A stretch of DNA of 64,000 nt from Shinella sp. (GCA_003248775.1 QFQX01000004.1:1-64000), one strand, 5' to 3'; shown: positions 43,518 to 54,570, counted from the stretch's first letter. Numbers and translations: made by a program. The notes: generated by a model from the sequence alone, not told the origin.

Positions 43518-43546
43518 CCAGCCGGACTGCAAGGCAATCCGGCTGG
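43518..43546. terminator. hairpin between convergent genes
   Basis: CCAGCCGGA and TCCGGCTGG form a nine-base perfect stem between the HxlR stop (43505) and the GH1 stop (43575). There is no long T-run, so strength is uncertain. Confidence 0.5.
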
Positions 43547-43574
43547 AATAACTCGCGGAAAAGGCAGCTGGCTA

Positions 43575-44948
43575 TCAGCCCGCCTGATGGTTGCCCTTGT
43601 GGAACTGAGCCGCCAGTTCGCTATACCACTTGCCGCTCTTCTTGATGGTGCGCACCTGCGTGTCGTAATCGACATGCACGATGCCGAAGCGCATGCTGTA
43701 GCCCTCCGCCCATTCGAAATTATCCATCAGGCTCCAGGCAAAATAACCCGACATCGGGAAGCCGTCCTTGATGAGATCTGCGATCATGCCGATGTGCTCG
43801 ACATAGTAATCGAGGCGCGGCTGGTCATTCACCTCACCGTTTTCGACTTCCATGTTATAGCAGGCGCCGTTCTCGGTGATGTAACAGACCGGCAGTTCGT
43901 AGCGGTTGTAAAGGCCGGAAACCAGCGACTTCAGCGCCGGCGCGTAAACTTCCCAGCCGATATCCGTCCTGACCTTGGAAACCGGCGGTGCGCCGATGGT
44001 TGCCGGGAATTCCGCGCCCGGCGTCGGATCGTCGGCGACCCGCATCGGCGTGTAGTAGTTCAGGCCCCACCAGTCGAGCTTCTGGTTGATGATCGCCATG
44101 TCGCCGTCTTCAATCGGCGGCATGCGGTCGCCGAGCGCCGACATGAACTCGGCCGGATACTGGCCGTTGATGATGGGATCGAAAAACACGCCGTTGTTGA
44201 ACTGGAAGGCCCGTTCGGCCGCAGCCTTGTCCGCCGCGCTGTCGGAGGCTGCAATGACCTCATGGGCGTTGAGCACGATACCGGCCGGCACCTGCGGCGC
44301 CACCTGCCGGATGGCGTCGATGCCGAGACCGTGGGCGAGATTGGTGTAATGCAGCGCATGAAGTGCTGCATCCATGTTCCGTTCGCCGGGGGCATGAATG
44401 CCGTAGAGATGCGAAAGCCAGACCGAACACCACGGCTCGTTGAAGGTAGCAACCGAATCCAGCCGGTCCCCGAGCCGCGCCATGACGATCTTGGCATAGC
44501 GCTGGAAGGCATAAGCAGTGCTACGCGCCGTCCAGCCACCCTCGCCCATCAGGGCAAGCGGCAGGTCCCAGTGGTAAAGCGTCGCGAATGCCTTGATACC
44601 TCGGGCCTTCAGTCCGTCGATCAGCTTGTCGTAGAAATCGAGACCGGCCTCGTTGATACGACCCGTACCCTCGGGAATGATCCGCGGCCATGCGATCGAG
44701 AAGCGATAGGCGGAAACGCCCATCTCCTTCATCATGTCGAGATCCTGTTCCCACAGGTGATAGTGGTCGCAGGCGACATCGCCGTTGTGACGGCCATGGA
44801 CGCGGCCCGGCATGTTGGAGAAGGCGTCCCAGATGGACGGCTTGCGGCCATCCTCCTTCGGAGCGCCTTCGATCTGGAAGGAAGCGGTGGCGACACCGAA
44901 TACGAAATCGCCGGGAAAGCGATCGGCAAGGCTTTTCGGATCGATCAT
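43575..44948 (-). CDS. glycoside hydrolase family 1 beta-glucosidase
   Basis: 457 residues, normal GH1 length. The acid/base Glu is in VATFNEPWCSV (near residue 165) and the nucleophile Glu in CYITENGACYN (near residue 355); PGDFVFGVATASFQIEG is the conserved N-terminus. No signal peptide, so it acts on imported disaccharides or glucosides in the cytoplasm. It is on the same strand as the Gfo/Idh/MocA gene 200 bases upstream and near a sugar ABC importer, so it may process the imported substrate. Confidence 0.93.
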   Translation of the reverse strand: MIDPKSLADRFPGDFVFGVATASFQIEGAPKEDGRKPSIWDAFSNMPGRVHGRHNGDVACDHYHLWEQDLDMMKEMGVSAYRFSIAWPRIIPEGTGRINEAGLDFYDKLIDGLKARGIKAFATLYHWDLPLALMGEGGWTARSTAYAFQRYAKIVMARLGDRLDSVATFNEPWCSVWLSHLYGIHAPGERNMDAALHALHYTNLAHGLGIDAIRQVAPQVPAGIVLNAHEVIAASDSAADKAAAERAFQFNNGVFFDPIINGQYPAEFMSALGDRMPPIEDGDMAIINQKLDWWGLNYYTPMRVADDPTPGAEFPATIGAPPVSKVRTDIGWEVYAPALKSLVSGLYNRYELPVCYITENGACYNMEVENGEVNDQPRLDYYVEHIGMIADLIKDGFPMSGYFAWSLMDNFEWAEGYSMRFGIVHVDYDTQVRTIKKSGKWYSELAAQFHKGNHQAG

Positions 44949-45150
44949 CTGGTCACTCGTTTTTGCTGACGCGCCGGACGGTAGGACGGGATTTTCGCCG
45001 GAACGTTGAATTTGGCCGCGGGCGGTTTAGACCAAAGTAGCCCCGCGGTACAACCCGCAAGCCCCTTTTTCTGCAACGTTTCAGAATTTACGATCGACAA
45101 AAACCCAGAGAAAGTGCAGTGGTGAACGTATTCCACCGCTGCACGACCCG

Positions 45151-46326
45151 TCAGATATTGACCCACGCCCCGTCCTTCTTCGACGAAGCCACGCAGGCCT
45201 CGACGAAGGCAACACCCTTCACGCCGTCGTCGATGGTCGGATAGACCACCGCTGGATCGACCGGTTTGCCTGACTTGAAAGCGCCAATCGCCAGCGCTGC
45301 CTCAGAATAGATCGTGGCGAAAGCTTCGAGATAACCCTCGGGATGACCTCCCGGAATACGGCTGACACGGGCGGCTGCGGCCCCGGCTCCCGCACCGTTG
45401 CGGGTCACAAGACGCTTCTGTTCGCCGAATGGCGTGAACCACAGATAGTTCGGATTTTCCTGCTGCCATTCGAACCCGCCCTTCGTGCCGTAGACGCGAA
45501 GCTTCAGCGCATTCTCGTTGCCGGGAGCGACCTGGCTGCACCACAGCATGCCCTTGGCGCCACCTTCGAAACGCAGGAGCACATGGCCGTTGTCATCGAC
45601 CCGGCGTCCCTCGACGAAACTGTCGAGATCGGCGGCAAGGCTCTTCAGTGTAAGGCCGGTAACGAAGGACGCGAGATTGAAGGCATGCGTGCCGATGTCG
45701 CCGGTCGCACCACCGACGCCCGACTGCTTGGGATCGGTGCGCCACACCGCCTGCTTGGCGCCTGTCTGTTCCACCGCTTCCGTCAGCCAGTCCTGCGCAT
45801 ATTCCACCTGCACGACACGAAGATCACCCAGCGCGCCGGACGCGATCATCTCGCGAGCCTGCCGCACCATCGGATAACCGGTGTAATTGTGGGTGAGGAT
45901 GAACAGCGCCTTCGACGCATCGGCCACCGCCTTCAGCTTCTTCGCGTCGTCGAGGTTCGAGGTCAGCGGCTTGTCGCAGATGACGTGGATGCCGCGTTCC
46001 AGAAAAGCCTTCGCCGCCGGATAATGCATGTGGTTCGGCGTCACGATGGACACAGCCTCGATGCCGTCGGGCCTCTTCGCTTCCCTCTCCGCCATCTCCT
46101 CGAACGAACCGTAGCAGCGCTCCGGATCGAGCCCGAGATCGCGCCCCGAAGCAATCGACTTTTCCGCCGTCGAAGAAAGCGCGCCCGCGACGAGTTCGAA
46201 GTGATCGTCCAGCCGCGCGGCCATGCGGTGCACTCCGCCGATGAAGGCACCTTGTCCGCCGCCGACCATACCGAGCCGGATGCGCTTTCCGCCTGCCGGG
46301 TCCGATTTGCCTGCTTCGATCGTCAT
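45151..46326 (-). CDS. Gfo/Idh/MocA-family oxidoreductase
   Basis: 391 residues. NAD(P)-binding start IRLGMVGGGQGAFIGGVHRMA and the EKPxxS-like signature CDKPLTSNLDDAKKL, plus GVGGATGDIGTHAFNLASFV (the conserved GG.xGDIGxH region). Such enzymes oxidise sugar or cyclitol hydroxyls. Upstream lies a 207-base divergent region with the acetyltransferase gene. Together with the isomerase and ABC genes it suggests a cyclitol or keto-sugar pathway, substrate not proven. Confidence 0.9.
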   Translation of the reverse strand: MTIEAGKSDPAGGKRIRLGMVGGGQGAFIGGVHRMAARLDDHFELVAGALSSTAEKSIASGRDLGLDPERCYGSFEEMAEREAKRPDGIEAVSIVTPNHMHYPAAKAFLERGIHVICDKPLTSNLDDAKKLKAVADASKALFILTHNYTGYPMVRQAREMIASGALGDLRVVQVEYAQDWLTEAVEQTGAKQAVWRTDPKQSGVGGATGDIGTHAFNLASFVTGLTLKSLAADLDSFVEGRRVDDNGHVLLRFEGGAKGMLWCSQVAPGNENALKLRVYGTKGGFEWQQENPNYLWFTPFGEQKRLVTRNGAGAGAAAARVSRIPGGHPEGYLEAFATIYSEAALAIGAFKSGKPVDPAVVYPTIDDGVKGVAFVEACVASSKKDGAWVNI

Positions 46327-46533
46327 GAAGTTTCTCCCTTGGTTTTGTTTCCATTCTTACGGGCGACGGGCTGGCTTTGCGGTTTGCCCGACGCTAGAAT
46401 ATTGTTGCGCAAGAGAAGGATGCCCTGACAGTGACCTTTTGAAGACCCTCCTCATCAGAGGCGAAAGCATCATCGCCGCCTGCCTCGACGAAGGCCTGCG
46501 GCTTGTGACAATGCTCGAACAGGTCTTCACACC

Positions 46534-47172
46534 ATGCCCCTTCTCAATCCCGATCTCGCCTATCCCATCACGCTTGCCGACGGGACACCTTACCGGCAGA
46601 CCATGTACCTTAAGAACGTCATTGATCACCCGCGGATCGACGTCGGTGACTTCAGCTATTTCAGTCACTCCGCCCCGGCGGAAGAAACGGCCGGCCTGCT
46701 CGCCCCTTATCTTTATCCAGTCAGCAAGGAGAAGCTCGTCATTGGCAGGTACGTCCAGATCGCCCGCGGCGCGTTCTTCATCACATCCTCGGCCAATCAC
46801 CCCATGGCCGGCTTCACGACCTATCCGTTCCGCATCTTCCGGCAGGAGACGATCAACGGATATGAAGAGCTGCCGGTCAAGGACACGGTGGTCGGCCACG
46901 ACGTCTGGATCGGCCACAATGCCACGATCATGCCGGGCGTCACTATCGGCCACGGCGCCATCGTGGCAGCGGCATCCGTCGTCACGCGGGACGTCCCGCC
47001 CTTTGCTATCGTCGGCGGCAATCCAGCCTCGGTGATCCGAATGCGCTTCGATGAAGAGACGATTGCCGACCTTCTCGACATCGCGTGGTGGAACTGGCCG
47101 GTGGACCGGATCGAGCGCAACCTCACGGCCCTCGAAGGCTGCGATATTGCAGCCCTCCGGGCGGCCGCCTGA
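46534..47172 (+). CDS. CatB-related O-acetyltransferase (hexapeptide-repeat family)
   Basis: 212 residues, left-handed beta-helix of the xenobiotic/streptogramin acetyltransferase type. Visible features are FFITSSANHPMAGFTTYPF (with the catalytic His), VGHDVWIGHNATIMPGVTIG and GAIVAAASVVTRDVPPFAIV, hexapeptide repeats that form the helix. The substrate may be an antibiotic or a sugar; its location inside a sugar cluster hints at the latter. It is the only plus-strand gene in this cluster and lies five bases from the isomerase stop, convergent to it. Confidence 0.9.
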   Translation: MPLLNPDLAYPITLADGTPYRQTMYLKNVIDHPRIDVGDFSYFSHSAPAEETAGLLAPYLYPVSKEKLVIGRYVQIARGAFFITSSANHPMAGFTTYPFRIFRQETINGYEELPVKDTVVGHDVWIGHNATIMPGVTIGHGAIVAAASVVTRDVPPFAIVGGNPASVIRMRFDEETIADLLDIAWWNWPVDRIERNLTALEGCDIAALRAAA

Positions 47173-47177
47173 CGGTA

Positions 47178-48230
47178 TCACAAGCCCAGCATCCGGCGGT
47201 TTGCGGCATCGTCCGTGCCGCCGGCGGCGAAGTCGTCAAACGCCTTTTCCGTGACCCGGATGATATGATGCTTGACGAATTCGGCTCCTTCGCGGGCGCC
47301 GTCTTCCGGATGCTTCAGCGCGCATTCCCATTCGACCACGGCCCAGCCCTCGAAATCATTCGCCGCCATCTTGGAGAAGATCGCACCGAAATCGACCTGG
47401 CCGTCGCCCGGCGAGCGGAAGCGCCCGGCCCGGTTCACCCATCCCTGATAGCCGCCATAGACGCCCTGCCGGCCGGTCGGGTTGAATTCCGCGTCCTTGA
47501 CGTGGAACATCTTGATCCGGTCCTTGTAGATTTCGATGTGATCGAGATAATCGAGGCATTGCAGCACGTAATGCGACGGGTCGTAGAGCATGTTTGCGCG
47601 GGGGTGGTTCTTCACCCGCTCGAGGAACATCTCGAAGGTCACGCCGTCATGCAGGTCTTCGCCCGGATGGATTTCATAGGCGATATCGACCCCCTGCTCG
47701 TCGGCATAGTCGAGGATCGGCGTCCAGCGCTTCGCCAGTTCGTCGAAGGCCGTTTCCACCAGACCCGCCGGCCGTTGCGGCCAGGGATAGAAATAGGGCC
47801 AGGCCAGTGCGCCTGAAAACGTCGCATGCGCCTTGATTCCGAGATGGCGCGATGCCTTGAGCGCAAATTTCACCTGTTCCACGGCCCAGGCCTGACGCGC
47901 CTTGGGATTGCCCCGCACCTCCGGCACGGCAAAACCGTCGAAAGCCTCGTCATAGGCGGGATGCACGGCAACGAGCTGGCCCTGAAGATGGGTTGAAAGC
48001 TCGGTGATCTCGACGCCGTTCTGGCGGGCGATACCGGCCAGTTCGTCGCAATAATCCTTCGATTCAGCAGCCTTCTTCAGATCGATCAGTTGGCCCGCCC
48101 ATGTCGGCACCTGCACGCCGAGATAGCCCTTGTCGGCGGCCCATTTGGTGATCGCATCCCAGGAATTGAACGGCGCGGCATCGCCGGCAAACTGACCAAG
48201 AAAGAGACCCGGACCCTTGATTGTTTTCAT
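47178..48230 (-). CDS. sugar phosphate isomerase/epimerase-like TIM-barrel protein
   Basis: 350 residues of the xylose-isomerase-like TIM-barrel family (AP endonuclease family 2 fold). Metal ligands are likely in IAYEIHPGEDLHDG (Glu, His), ANMLYDPSHYVLQ (Asp, His), KMFHVKDAEFNP (His, Asp) and AVVEWECAL (Glu). Enzymes of this group isomerise inosose or keto-sugars. The start at 48230 is preceded by a palindrome CGTTACcGTAACG at 48260-48272. It may be co-transcribed from the ABC operon or started at that site. Confidence 0.88.
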   Translation of the reverse strand: MKTIKGPGLFLGQFAGDAAPFNSWDAITKWAADKGYLGVQVPTWAGQLIDLKKAAESKDYCDELAGIARQNGVEITELSTHLQGQLVAVHPAYDEAFDGFAVPEVRGNPKARQAWAVEQVKFALKASRHLGIKAHATFSGALAWPYFYPWPQRPAGLVETAFDELAKRWTPILDYADEQGVDIAYEIHPGEDLHDGVTFEMFLERVKNHPRANMLYDPSHYVLQCLDYLDHIEIYKDRIKMFHVKDAEFNPTGRQGVYGGYQGWVNRAGRFRSPGDGQVDFGAIFSKMAANDFEGWAVVEWECALKHPEDGAREGAEFVKHHIIRVTEKAFDDFAAGGTDDAANRRMLGL

Positions 48231-48259
48231 TACTTCCTCCCTGAAAATGCCTGCTGCAA

Positions 48260-48272
48260 CGTTACCGTAACG
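48260..48272. promoter_or_regulatory. small palindrome upstream of isomerase gene, candidate operator
   Basis: CGTTACcGTAACG, six-base perfect arms around one base, 30-42 bases upstream of the isomerase ATG. LacI-family operators have this kind of symmetry, though they are usually a little longer. Confidence 0.4.
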
Positions 48273-48311
48273 AGTATCGGACCTGACGCGCCTGTCAACG
48301 GCGGTCGTGAA

Positions 48312-48337
48312 CTCTGCCCGAAAATCTTCGGACAGAG
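48312..48337 (-). terminator. hairpin after the binding-protein gene
   Basis: CTCTG-C-CCGAA and TTCGG-A-CAGAG with a four-base loop, just past the stop of the sugar-binding protein gene. No T-run follows, so it may protect the 3' end or attenuate rather than terminate. Confidence 0.5.
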
Positions 48338-48360
48338 CATGTTGAATGACGCTGAAAGGC

Positions 48361-49305
48361 TCAGAACGGCGAGTCGGGGAAGTAGTAGTTCTTCGCGTTG
48401 TCCGCCGTTACCAGCGTCGCATCGAGCGTATAGGTGCCATGAACAGGAACCTGGTCGTAGATCGCAGCCGCCGTCAGTTCCATGGCGGTCCCCACCATCG
48501 ACGGCGGATAGAGAACGTCGACCGGGATCATCTTGTCGCCGTCCATGACTTTCTTGATCATGTCCTTCGAACCGGCGCCGCCGACGACATACTTGATGTC
48601 GGTGCGCTTGGCCTGCTCGATGGCCTGCAGCACGCCGACGGCCATGTCATCGTCCTGGCACCAGACCACGTCGATCTTCGGATACTTCGTCAGGTAGTCC
48701 TGCATGACCTTGAAGGCGTCATCGCGGTTCCAGTTGCCGAACTGGCGGTCGAGAACCTTGACGTTCGAACCGGCAATCGCCTTGTCGAAGCCGTCCTGAC
48801 GCTGCTGGTCGATCGGGATCGGGAGGCCGCGGATCACCACGACGTTCGCATCCGGCGTGTTGTCCTTGATGTACTTGCCGGCGACTTCGCCGAGTGCCGG
48901 GTTGTTGCCGGCGACATAGAGGTCACGCACGGAATTGTCGTTGACCGAAGGCGCGCGGTCGACGATCGAAACGAAGGTGCCCTTGCTCTTCACTTCCTTG
49001 ATGGCGTTGACCAGCGGATCCGGATCGGTCGGCAGGATGACCAGCGCATCGATGCCCTGAACCTCGAGATCCTGCAGGGCGTTGGCCTGCGTTGCCGGAT
49101 CCGGCGAGGTCTTGACCACCACCTTGAGGCCCGGATGCTCCTTCATCAGGAGTTCGGCGACGCGGTTGGCGTGGTAGACGACACCCGCGGTCCAGCCATG
49201 GTCGGCGGCCGGAATGGAAACGCCGATCGTCTTGGTTTCCTGCGCCTGGGCAAGGCTGACCATCGCCGTCATGGCAAGGGCGACACCCATCAGTTTCTTG
49301 TACAT
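48361..49305 (-). CDS. sugar ABC transporter substrate-binding protein (RbsB type)
   Basis: 314 residues. Signal peptide MYKKLMGVALAMTAMVSLAQA followed by QETKTIGVSIPAADHGWTAG, the typical periplasmic-binding-protein type 1 start, and DALVILPTDPDPLVNAI and VVWCQDDDMAVGVLQAI. It captures a sugar or cyclitol in the periplasm for the permease and ATPase upstream on the same strand. It lies 65 bases after the permease, separated by a stable hairpin, which may raise its mRNA level. Substrate unknown. Confidence 0.92.
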   Translation of the reverse strand: MYKKLMGVALAMTAMVSLAQAQETKTIGVSIPAADHGWTAGVVYHANRVAELLMKEHPGLKVVVKTSPDPATQANALQDLEVQGIDALVILPTDPDPLVNAIKEVKSKGTFVSIVDRAPSVNDNSVRDLYVAGNNPALGEVAGKYIKDNTPDANVVVIRGLPIPIDQQRQDGFDKAIAGSNVKVLDRQFGNWNRDDAFKVMQDYLTKYPKIDVVWCQDDDMAVGVLQAIEQAKRTDIKYVVGGAGSKDMIKKVMDGDKMIPVDVLYPPSMVGTAMELTAAAIYDQVPVHGTYTLDATLVTADNAKNYYFPDSPF

Positions 49306-49342
49306 GTTTTCTCCTCCCGAAGTTCAGGGTCTTGAGACGTGC

Positions 49343-49366
49343 GCCGGGCGACCCCTAAAGCCCGGC
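49343..49366 (-). other. intercistronic hairpin between permease and binding-protein genes
   Basis: GCCGGGC and GCCCGGC arms with a ten-base loop and no T-run, between permease stop (49371) and binding-protein start (49305). Such hairpins often stabilise the downstream or upstream part of the transcript. Confidence 0.5.
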
Positions 49367-49370
49367 GGCC

Positions 49371-50387
49371 TCACGATTTGCGCGTCAGCGAGCGCTGGAC
49401 GAGCATCGCGATGATGATGATCGAGCCCTGGATGGCGCCGATCAGATATTCGCTGATGAAGTTGGACAGCAGCATGATGTTGCCGACCAGTTCGAGAATG
49501 AAGGCCCCGCAGATCGTGCCCCATACACGCCCTGCCCCGCCCTTGAGCGCCGTGCCGCCGACGACGACGGCGGTGATCGCCTGCAGTTCCCAGAGAATGC
49601 CCGTCGTCGCGGATGTCGAGCCGAGGCGCGGCACATAGAGCAGTACGGCTATGGCGACGCAGAGCCCCTGGATGACGAAGGCGATGGTGCGCACCCGGTC
49701 GACGCCGATGCCGGAATAGCGGGCAACGTCGCGGTTGGAGCCAACGGCCACCACATGCCGGCCGTAACGCGTGCGATAGAGGATGAAGGCGGCGATTGCG
49801 GTCACCAGCAGGATCACCAGGATCGGCACGGGGATGCCGAGGATCGAGCCGAAATAGACGGGACGGTAAAGCGCCTGCTGCTGCGGCGAACTCAGCGTGA
49901 TCGCCCCGCCCTGCGACAGCCATGTTGTAAGCCCCCGATAAATACCCATGGTGCCGAGCGTGGCGATGAAAGGCTCGATCCGTCCGACAGTGGTGATCAG
50001 GCCGTTGGCAAGGCCGCAGAGACCACCGATCACGACGGCGAGCGCAACCGCCGCCGCCAGCATCAGCGCAGGATCGGCGATGGCGCCGGAATTCATGAAG
50101 AGGATCATCAGGCTCGCTACGAATGCGACCATGGAGCCGACCGAGAGATCGAGGTCGCCGGACGAGATGACGAAGGTCGCGCCGACCGCTATGATGGCGA
50201 TGAACGCGCTGCGGGTCGCGACATTGGCGAGATTGGTGAGACCGATGAAGTTCGGATTGACCAGCGCCCCGATCACCAGAAGCAGGGCCAGCGCGGCAAA
50301 CGGCGCGATCGCCCTGAGGTCCACATCCCGCCAGCCTCGGCTACGGGAGACTTGCTGGTCGCTTTCGCTATTCATGCTCATGTCCAA
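49371..50387 (-). CDS. sugar ABC transporter permease (RbsC type)
   Basis: 338 residues, eight to ten helices, BPD_transp_2 type: SAFIAIIAVGATFVISSGDLD, LSVGSMVAF, GRIEPFIATLGTMGIYRGLT, and GGTALKGGAGRVWGTICGAF. Start is a TTG at 50387 five bases after GGGAGG, which fits better than ATGs six and twelve bases further. Imports the bound sugar. It follows the ATPase gene by 69 bases. Confidence 0.93.
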   Translation of the reverse strand: MDMSMNSESDQQVSRSRGWRDVDLRAIAPFAALALLLVIGALVNPNFIGLTNLANVATRSAFIAIIAVGATFVISSGDLDLSVGSMVAFVASLMILFMNSGAIADPALMLAAAVALAVVIGGLCGLANGLITTVGRIEPFIATLGTMGIYRGLTTWLSQGGAITLSSPQQQALYRPVYFGSILGIPVPILVILLVTAIAAFILYRTRYGRHVVAVGSNRDVARYSGIGVDRVRTIAFVIQGLCVAIAVLLYVPRLGSTSATTGILWELQAITAVVVGGTALKGGAGRVWGTICGAFILELVGNIMLLSNFISEYLIGAIQGSIIIIAMLVQRSLTRKS

Positions 50388-50456
50388 TTCAACCTCCCGG
50401 CCGACCGATACGGTCCTGCCCTGTTTTCTTCCCGGCCAGCTGCCTCAAGCCGAAGC

Positions 50457-51986
<1,530 letters not shown>

Positions 51987-52026
51987 GCAATCCTCCCGGC
52001 GGCTCCTCAACCGCTTATGCTGATCT

Positions 52027-52063
52027 ATGTAAACCTTTACATCATCCATGTAAAGGTTTACAT
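52027..52063. promoter_or_regulatory. paired operator of the divergent LacI regulator
   Basis: ATGTAAACCTTTACAT at 52027-52042 and its exact reverse complement ATGTAAAGGTTTACAT at 52048-52063, separated by CATCC. Each half is also nearly symmetric. It lies 41 bases upstream of the ATPase gene (minus) and 99 bases upstream of the regulator gene (plus). Confidence 0.8.
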
Positions 52064-52161
52064 CATACCTCAATTGGGGATTGTTTCATTGCCTTCCGCT
52101 TTCGCGGTTGCAAGATGTCCCCGAAGGTCGCAAGCCATTCAAAACCCACGCAAACGGGACC

Positions 52162-53187
52162 ATGGCCGTGTCGAATTCCCAGCCCGCAACGATCGAGGAT
52201 GTCGCCCGTCTGGCGGAAGTCTCCATCGCGACGGTCAGCCGGGCCATTCACACGCCGGAAAAAGTGGCGAAATCCACCCGCCAGCGCGTCAATCAGGCGA
52301 TTGCAATCACCGGCTATACGACCAATGCGATGGCGCGCAGCCTGCGCATGGGCCGTTCCAACATGATTCTCGTTCTGGCGCCTGATATCGGCGACCCGAA
52401 CTTTTCCAGCATCCTGATCGGATTGGAAAACGAGGCACGCGCCCATGGCTATGGCGTACTGATCGGCCACACCCAGAACGACCCGGAACGCGGGCTCGAA
52501 TATCTGAAGTTCCTGAATTCCGGACAGGCGGCCGGCCTGCTGCTATTCACCGGCCATCAGCCCTTCGGCCATCAGGTGTTGACCACCCGCCTGCCGCCCT
52601 CCGTCGCCGTCTTCGAACCTGTCTTCGGCAGCTCCATTCCCTATGTCGGCGTCGACGATACGGCCGGCGCCCGCAAGGCTGCCGAATATCTGCTGGCCTC
52701 GGGCCATCGCTCCATCGCCTTCGTCGGCGACAGCAAGACCAAGCTCGGCCATGTGCGCAGGCGAAAGGGCTACGATCTCGCGCTCGATGCCGCCCGCATT
52801 CCGCAGGCCCAGCGCATGGTGCTCGATGGCGAAGGCTCGATCGAAAGCGGCAGGCTCGCCGTCGAGCAGCTTTTCATGCGCGACACCCTGCCCACGGCCT
52901 TCATGTGCGTGAATGACGCGACCGCCGTCGGCGTCATCAACGGGCTCTCCGCGCGCGGCTACGACTTGCCCCGCGATTTCTCGGTGATCGGCTTCGACGA
53001 CGTGCCGCAGGCGACCTATCTCAATCCGCCGCTCACCACCATTCGCCAACCCCGCACGGCAATCGGCAAGCAGGCCATGGAACTGCTGCTCGAAACGCTG
53101 GCCACACCCCTCACCGAAAAGCGCGAAATCCTCATCCTGCCGGACCTGATCGTCCGCGGATCGGTGACGGCACCGGGCAAGAGGTGA
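52162..53187 (+). CDS. LacI-family transcriptional regulator of the sugar ABC operon
   Basis: 341 residues. HTH ATIEDVARLAEVSIATVSRA at residues 7-26, hinge region with MARSLRMGRSNMILVLAPDI, then the sugar-binding-like core (VGVDDTAGARKAAEYLLASG, IGFDDVPQATYLNPPLTTI). Start at ATG 52162 from the position of the HTH; the ribosome site is weak. Divergent from the ABC operon and expected to bind the paired operator 52027-52063. Inducer unknown. Confidence 0.93.
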   Translation: MAVSNSQPATIEDVARLAEVSIATVSRAIHTPEKVAKSTRQRVNQAIAITGYTTNAMARSLRMGRSNMILVLAPDIGDPNFSSILIGLENEARAHGYGVLIGHTQNDPERGLEYLKFLNSGQAAGLLLFTGHQPFGHQVLTTRLPPSVAVFEPVFGSSIPYVGVDDTAGARKAAEYLLASGHRSIAFVGDSKTKLGHVRRRKGYDLALDAARIPQAQRMVLDGEGSIESGRLAVEQLFMRDTLPTAFMCVNDATAVGVINGLSARGYDLPRDFSVIGFDDVPQATYLNPPLTTIRQPRTAIGKQAMELLLETLATPLTEKREILILPDLIVRGSVTAPGKR

Positions 53188-53329
53188 GACGATCGACGTC
53201 CCCATGCACAGGCTTGCCCCCGCCCTTTCATCTGACGGGCGCAGATCGGCGTGTTTACGGACCGATGCCAGCCGCTATAGTTCCGAAAGCGCGTGGCACA
53301 TTGCCGGCGGCTGAATCGGAGCGAGCGTC

Positions 53330-53959
53330 TTGCATCTTGAGCACCTTAATCACCTCATGCTCGTCTACATCACATATCTGATCGCGGTCGCCAGTCCCGG
53401 CCCGAGCAACATGGCCATCATGGGCGTTGCCATGAACCGGGGCCGGGCGTCAGCCGTCACCCTGGCGCTTGGCATCCTGACCGGCAGCATGTTCTGGGCG
53501 GCGCTGGCGGCCACCGGTATCTCCACCGTTCTGACGCGCTATGCCGAAGCCCTCTTCGTGATCAAGATCGCGGGCGGCCTCTACCTTCTCTATCTGGCCT
53601 ACAAATCGGCGAAATCCGCCCTTTTGCCTGGCGAAGCGCGGATGAGAACCGACGCCACCACCAGACTGTCAGCGCTCTATCGCAAGGGCCTCCTGCTGCA
53701 CCTCACCAACCCGAAATCCATTCTCGGATGGATTGCCATCATGTCACTCGGCCTGCGTCCCGATGCTCCTGCCTACACCCTCGCCGCCATCGTCGGCGGC
53801 TGCGCGGTTATCGGATTTTCGTTCTTCATCGGCTATGCCCTGATGTTCTCGACGGCGCTCATGGGACGCGCCTACAGGAAATCACGCCGATGGGTGGAAG
53901 GTACGCTCGCCATGGTCTTCGGCTTTGCCGGTATCCGTTTGCTCTTGTCGAAAACCTGA
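53330..53959 (+). CDS. LysE/RhtB-family amino acid exporter
   Basis: 209 residues, six helices. The family motif is VASPGPSNMAIMGVAMNRGR near the start, followed by ILTGSMFWAALAATGI and GLLLHLTNPKSILGWIAIMS. Exports amino acids or homoserine-lactone-like compounds. The start is the TTG at 53330, which has GGAGCGAGCGTC upstream; the ATG at 53357 has no ribosome site and would remove residues before helix one. No regulator adjacent. Confidence 0.88.
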   Translation: MHLEHLNHLMLVYITYLIAVASPGPSNMAIMGVAMNRGRASAVTLALGILTGSMFWAALAATGISTVLTRYAEALFVIKIAGGLYLLYLAYKSAKSALLPGEARMRTDATTRLSALYRKGLLLHLTNPKSILGWIAIMSLGLRPDAPAYTLAAIVGGCAVIGFSFFIGYALMFSTALMGRAYRKSRRWVEGTLAMVFGFAGIRLLLSKT

Positions 53960-54087
53960 CGGACGAAACCGGCCAAAGCGGCCCGATTTGTCAGCCTGCC
54001 TGTGTTTGCCATATAGTGTGACCCCACAGATATTCGGGCTGACAGCCCGTGGCACGGTTGAGATTGCCGGGCAGAACGGAGTTGAGA

Positions 54088-54570
54088 TTGAGTGTAGCCT
54101 TCGTCAAGGAAGAAAGTGCCGAAACCGCCGCAGAAACCCTTTTGCCGGATCGGCCGATCTCGCCTCATCCGAACCTCGTGACGGAAGCGGGTTTGAAGGC
54201 TCTGGAACTTCAGCTTCGGCAGGCCCGGGAGGCCTTTGAGGCGGCAAACGGCATCGAGGACGTCAACGAGAAGCGCAGGCAGACCGCCGGCCCCTTGCGC
54301 GACCTGCGCTATCTGGCGGAGCGTGTCCGTTCGGCACAGCTCGTGCCACCGCCTGTTTCCACCGATATTGTCGCCTTTGGTGGCACGGTCACCTTCAGTC
54401 GCGACGATGGCCGCGTTCAGACTTATCGCATCGTGGGAGAAGACGAAGCCGACCCCAAGGCCGGCTCCATCTCCTATGTCTCCCCGGTCGCCAAGCTCTT
54501 GATCGGCAAGGCCGTCGGCGATGCCGTGACCATGAACGGCCAGGAACTCGAAATCACCGCCATTTCGTGA
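54088..54570 (+). CDS. GreA/GreB-type transcript cleavage factor-like protein
   Basis: 160 residues from the TTG at 54088, which has CGGAG six bases upstream. The N-terminal half has the coiled-coil type pattern (ALELQLRQAREAFEAANGIE), and the C-terminal half has the FKBP-like GreA_GreB fold with VAFGGTVTFSRDDGRVQTYR, IVGEDEADPKAGSISYVSP and AKLLIGKAVGDAV. Such factors rescue backtracked RNA polymerase or bind it in its secondary channel. It is shorter and more divergent than the housekeeping GreA, so it may be a paralogue. Confidence 0.88.
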   Translation: MSVAFVKEESAETAAETLLPDRPISPHPNLVTEAGLKALELQLRQAREAFEAANGIEDVNEKRRQTAGPLRDLRYLAERVRSAQLVPPPVSTDIVAFGGTVTFSRDDGRVQTYRIVGEDEADPKAGSISYVSPVAKLLIGKAVGDAVTMNGQELEITAIS

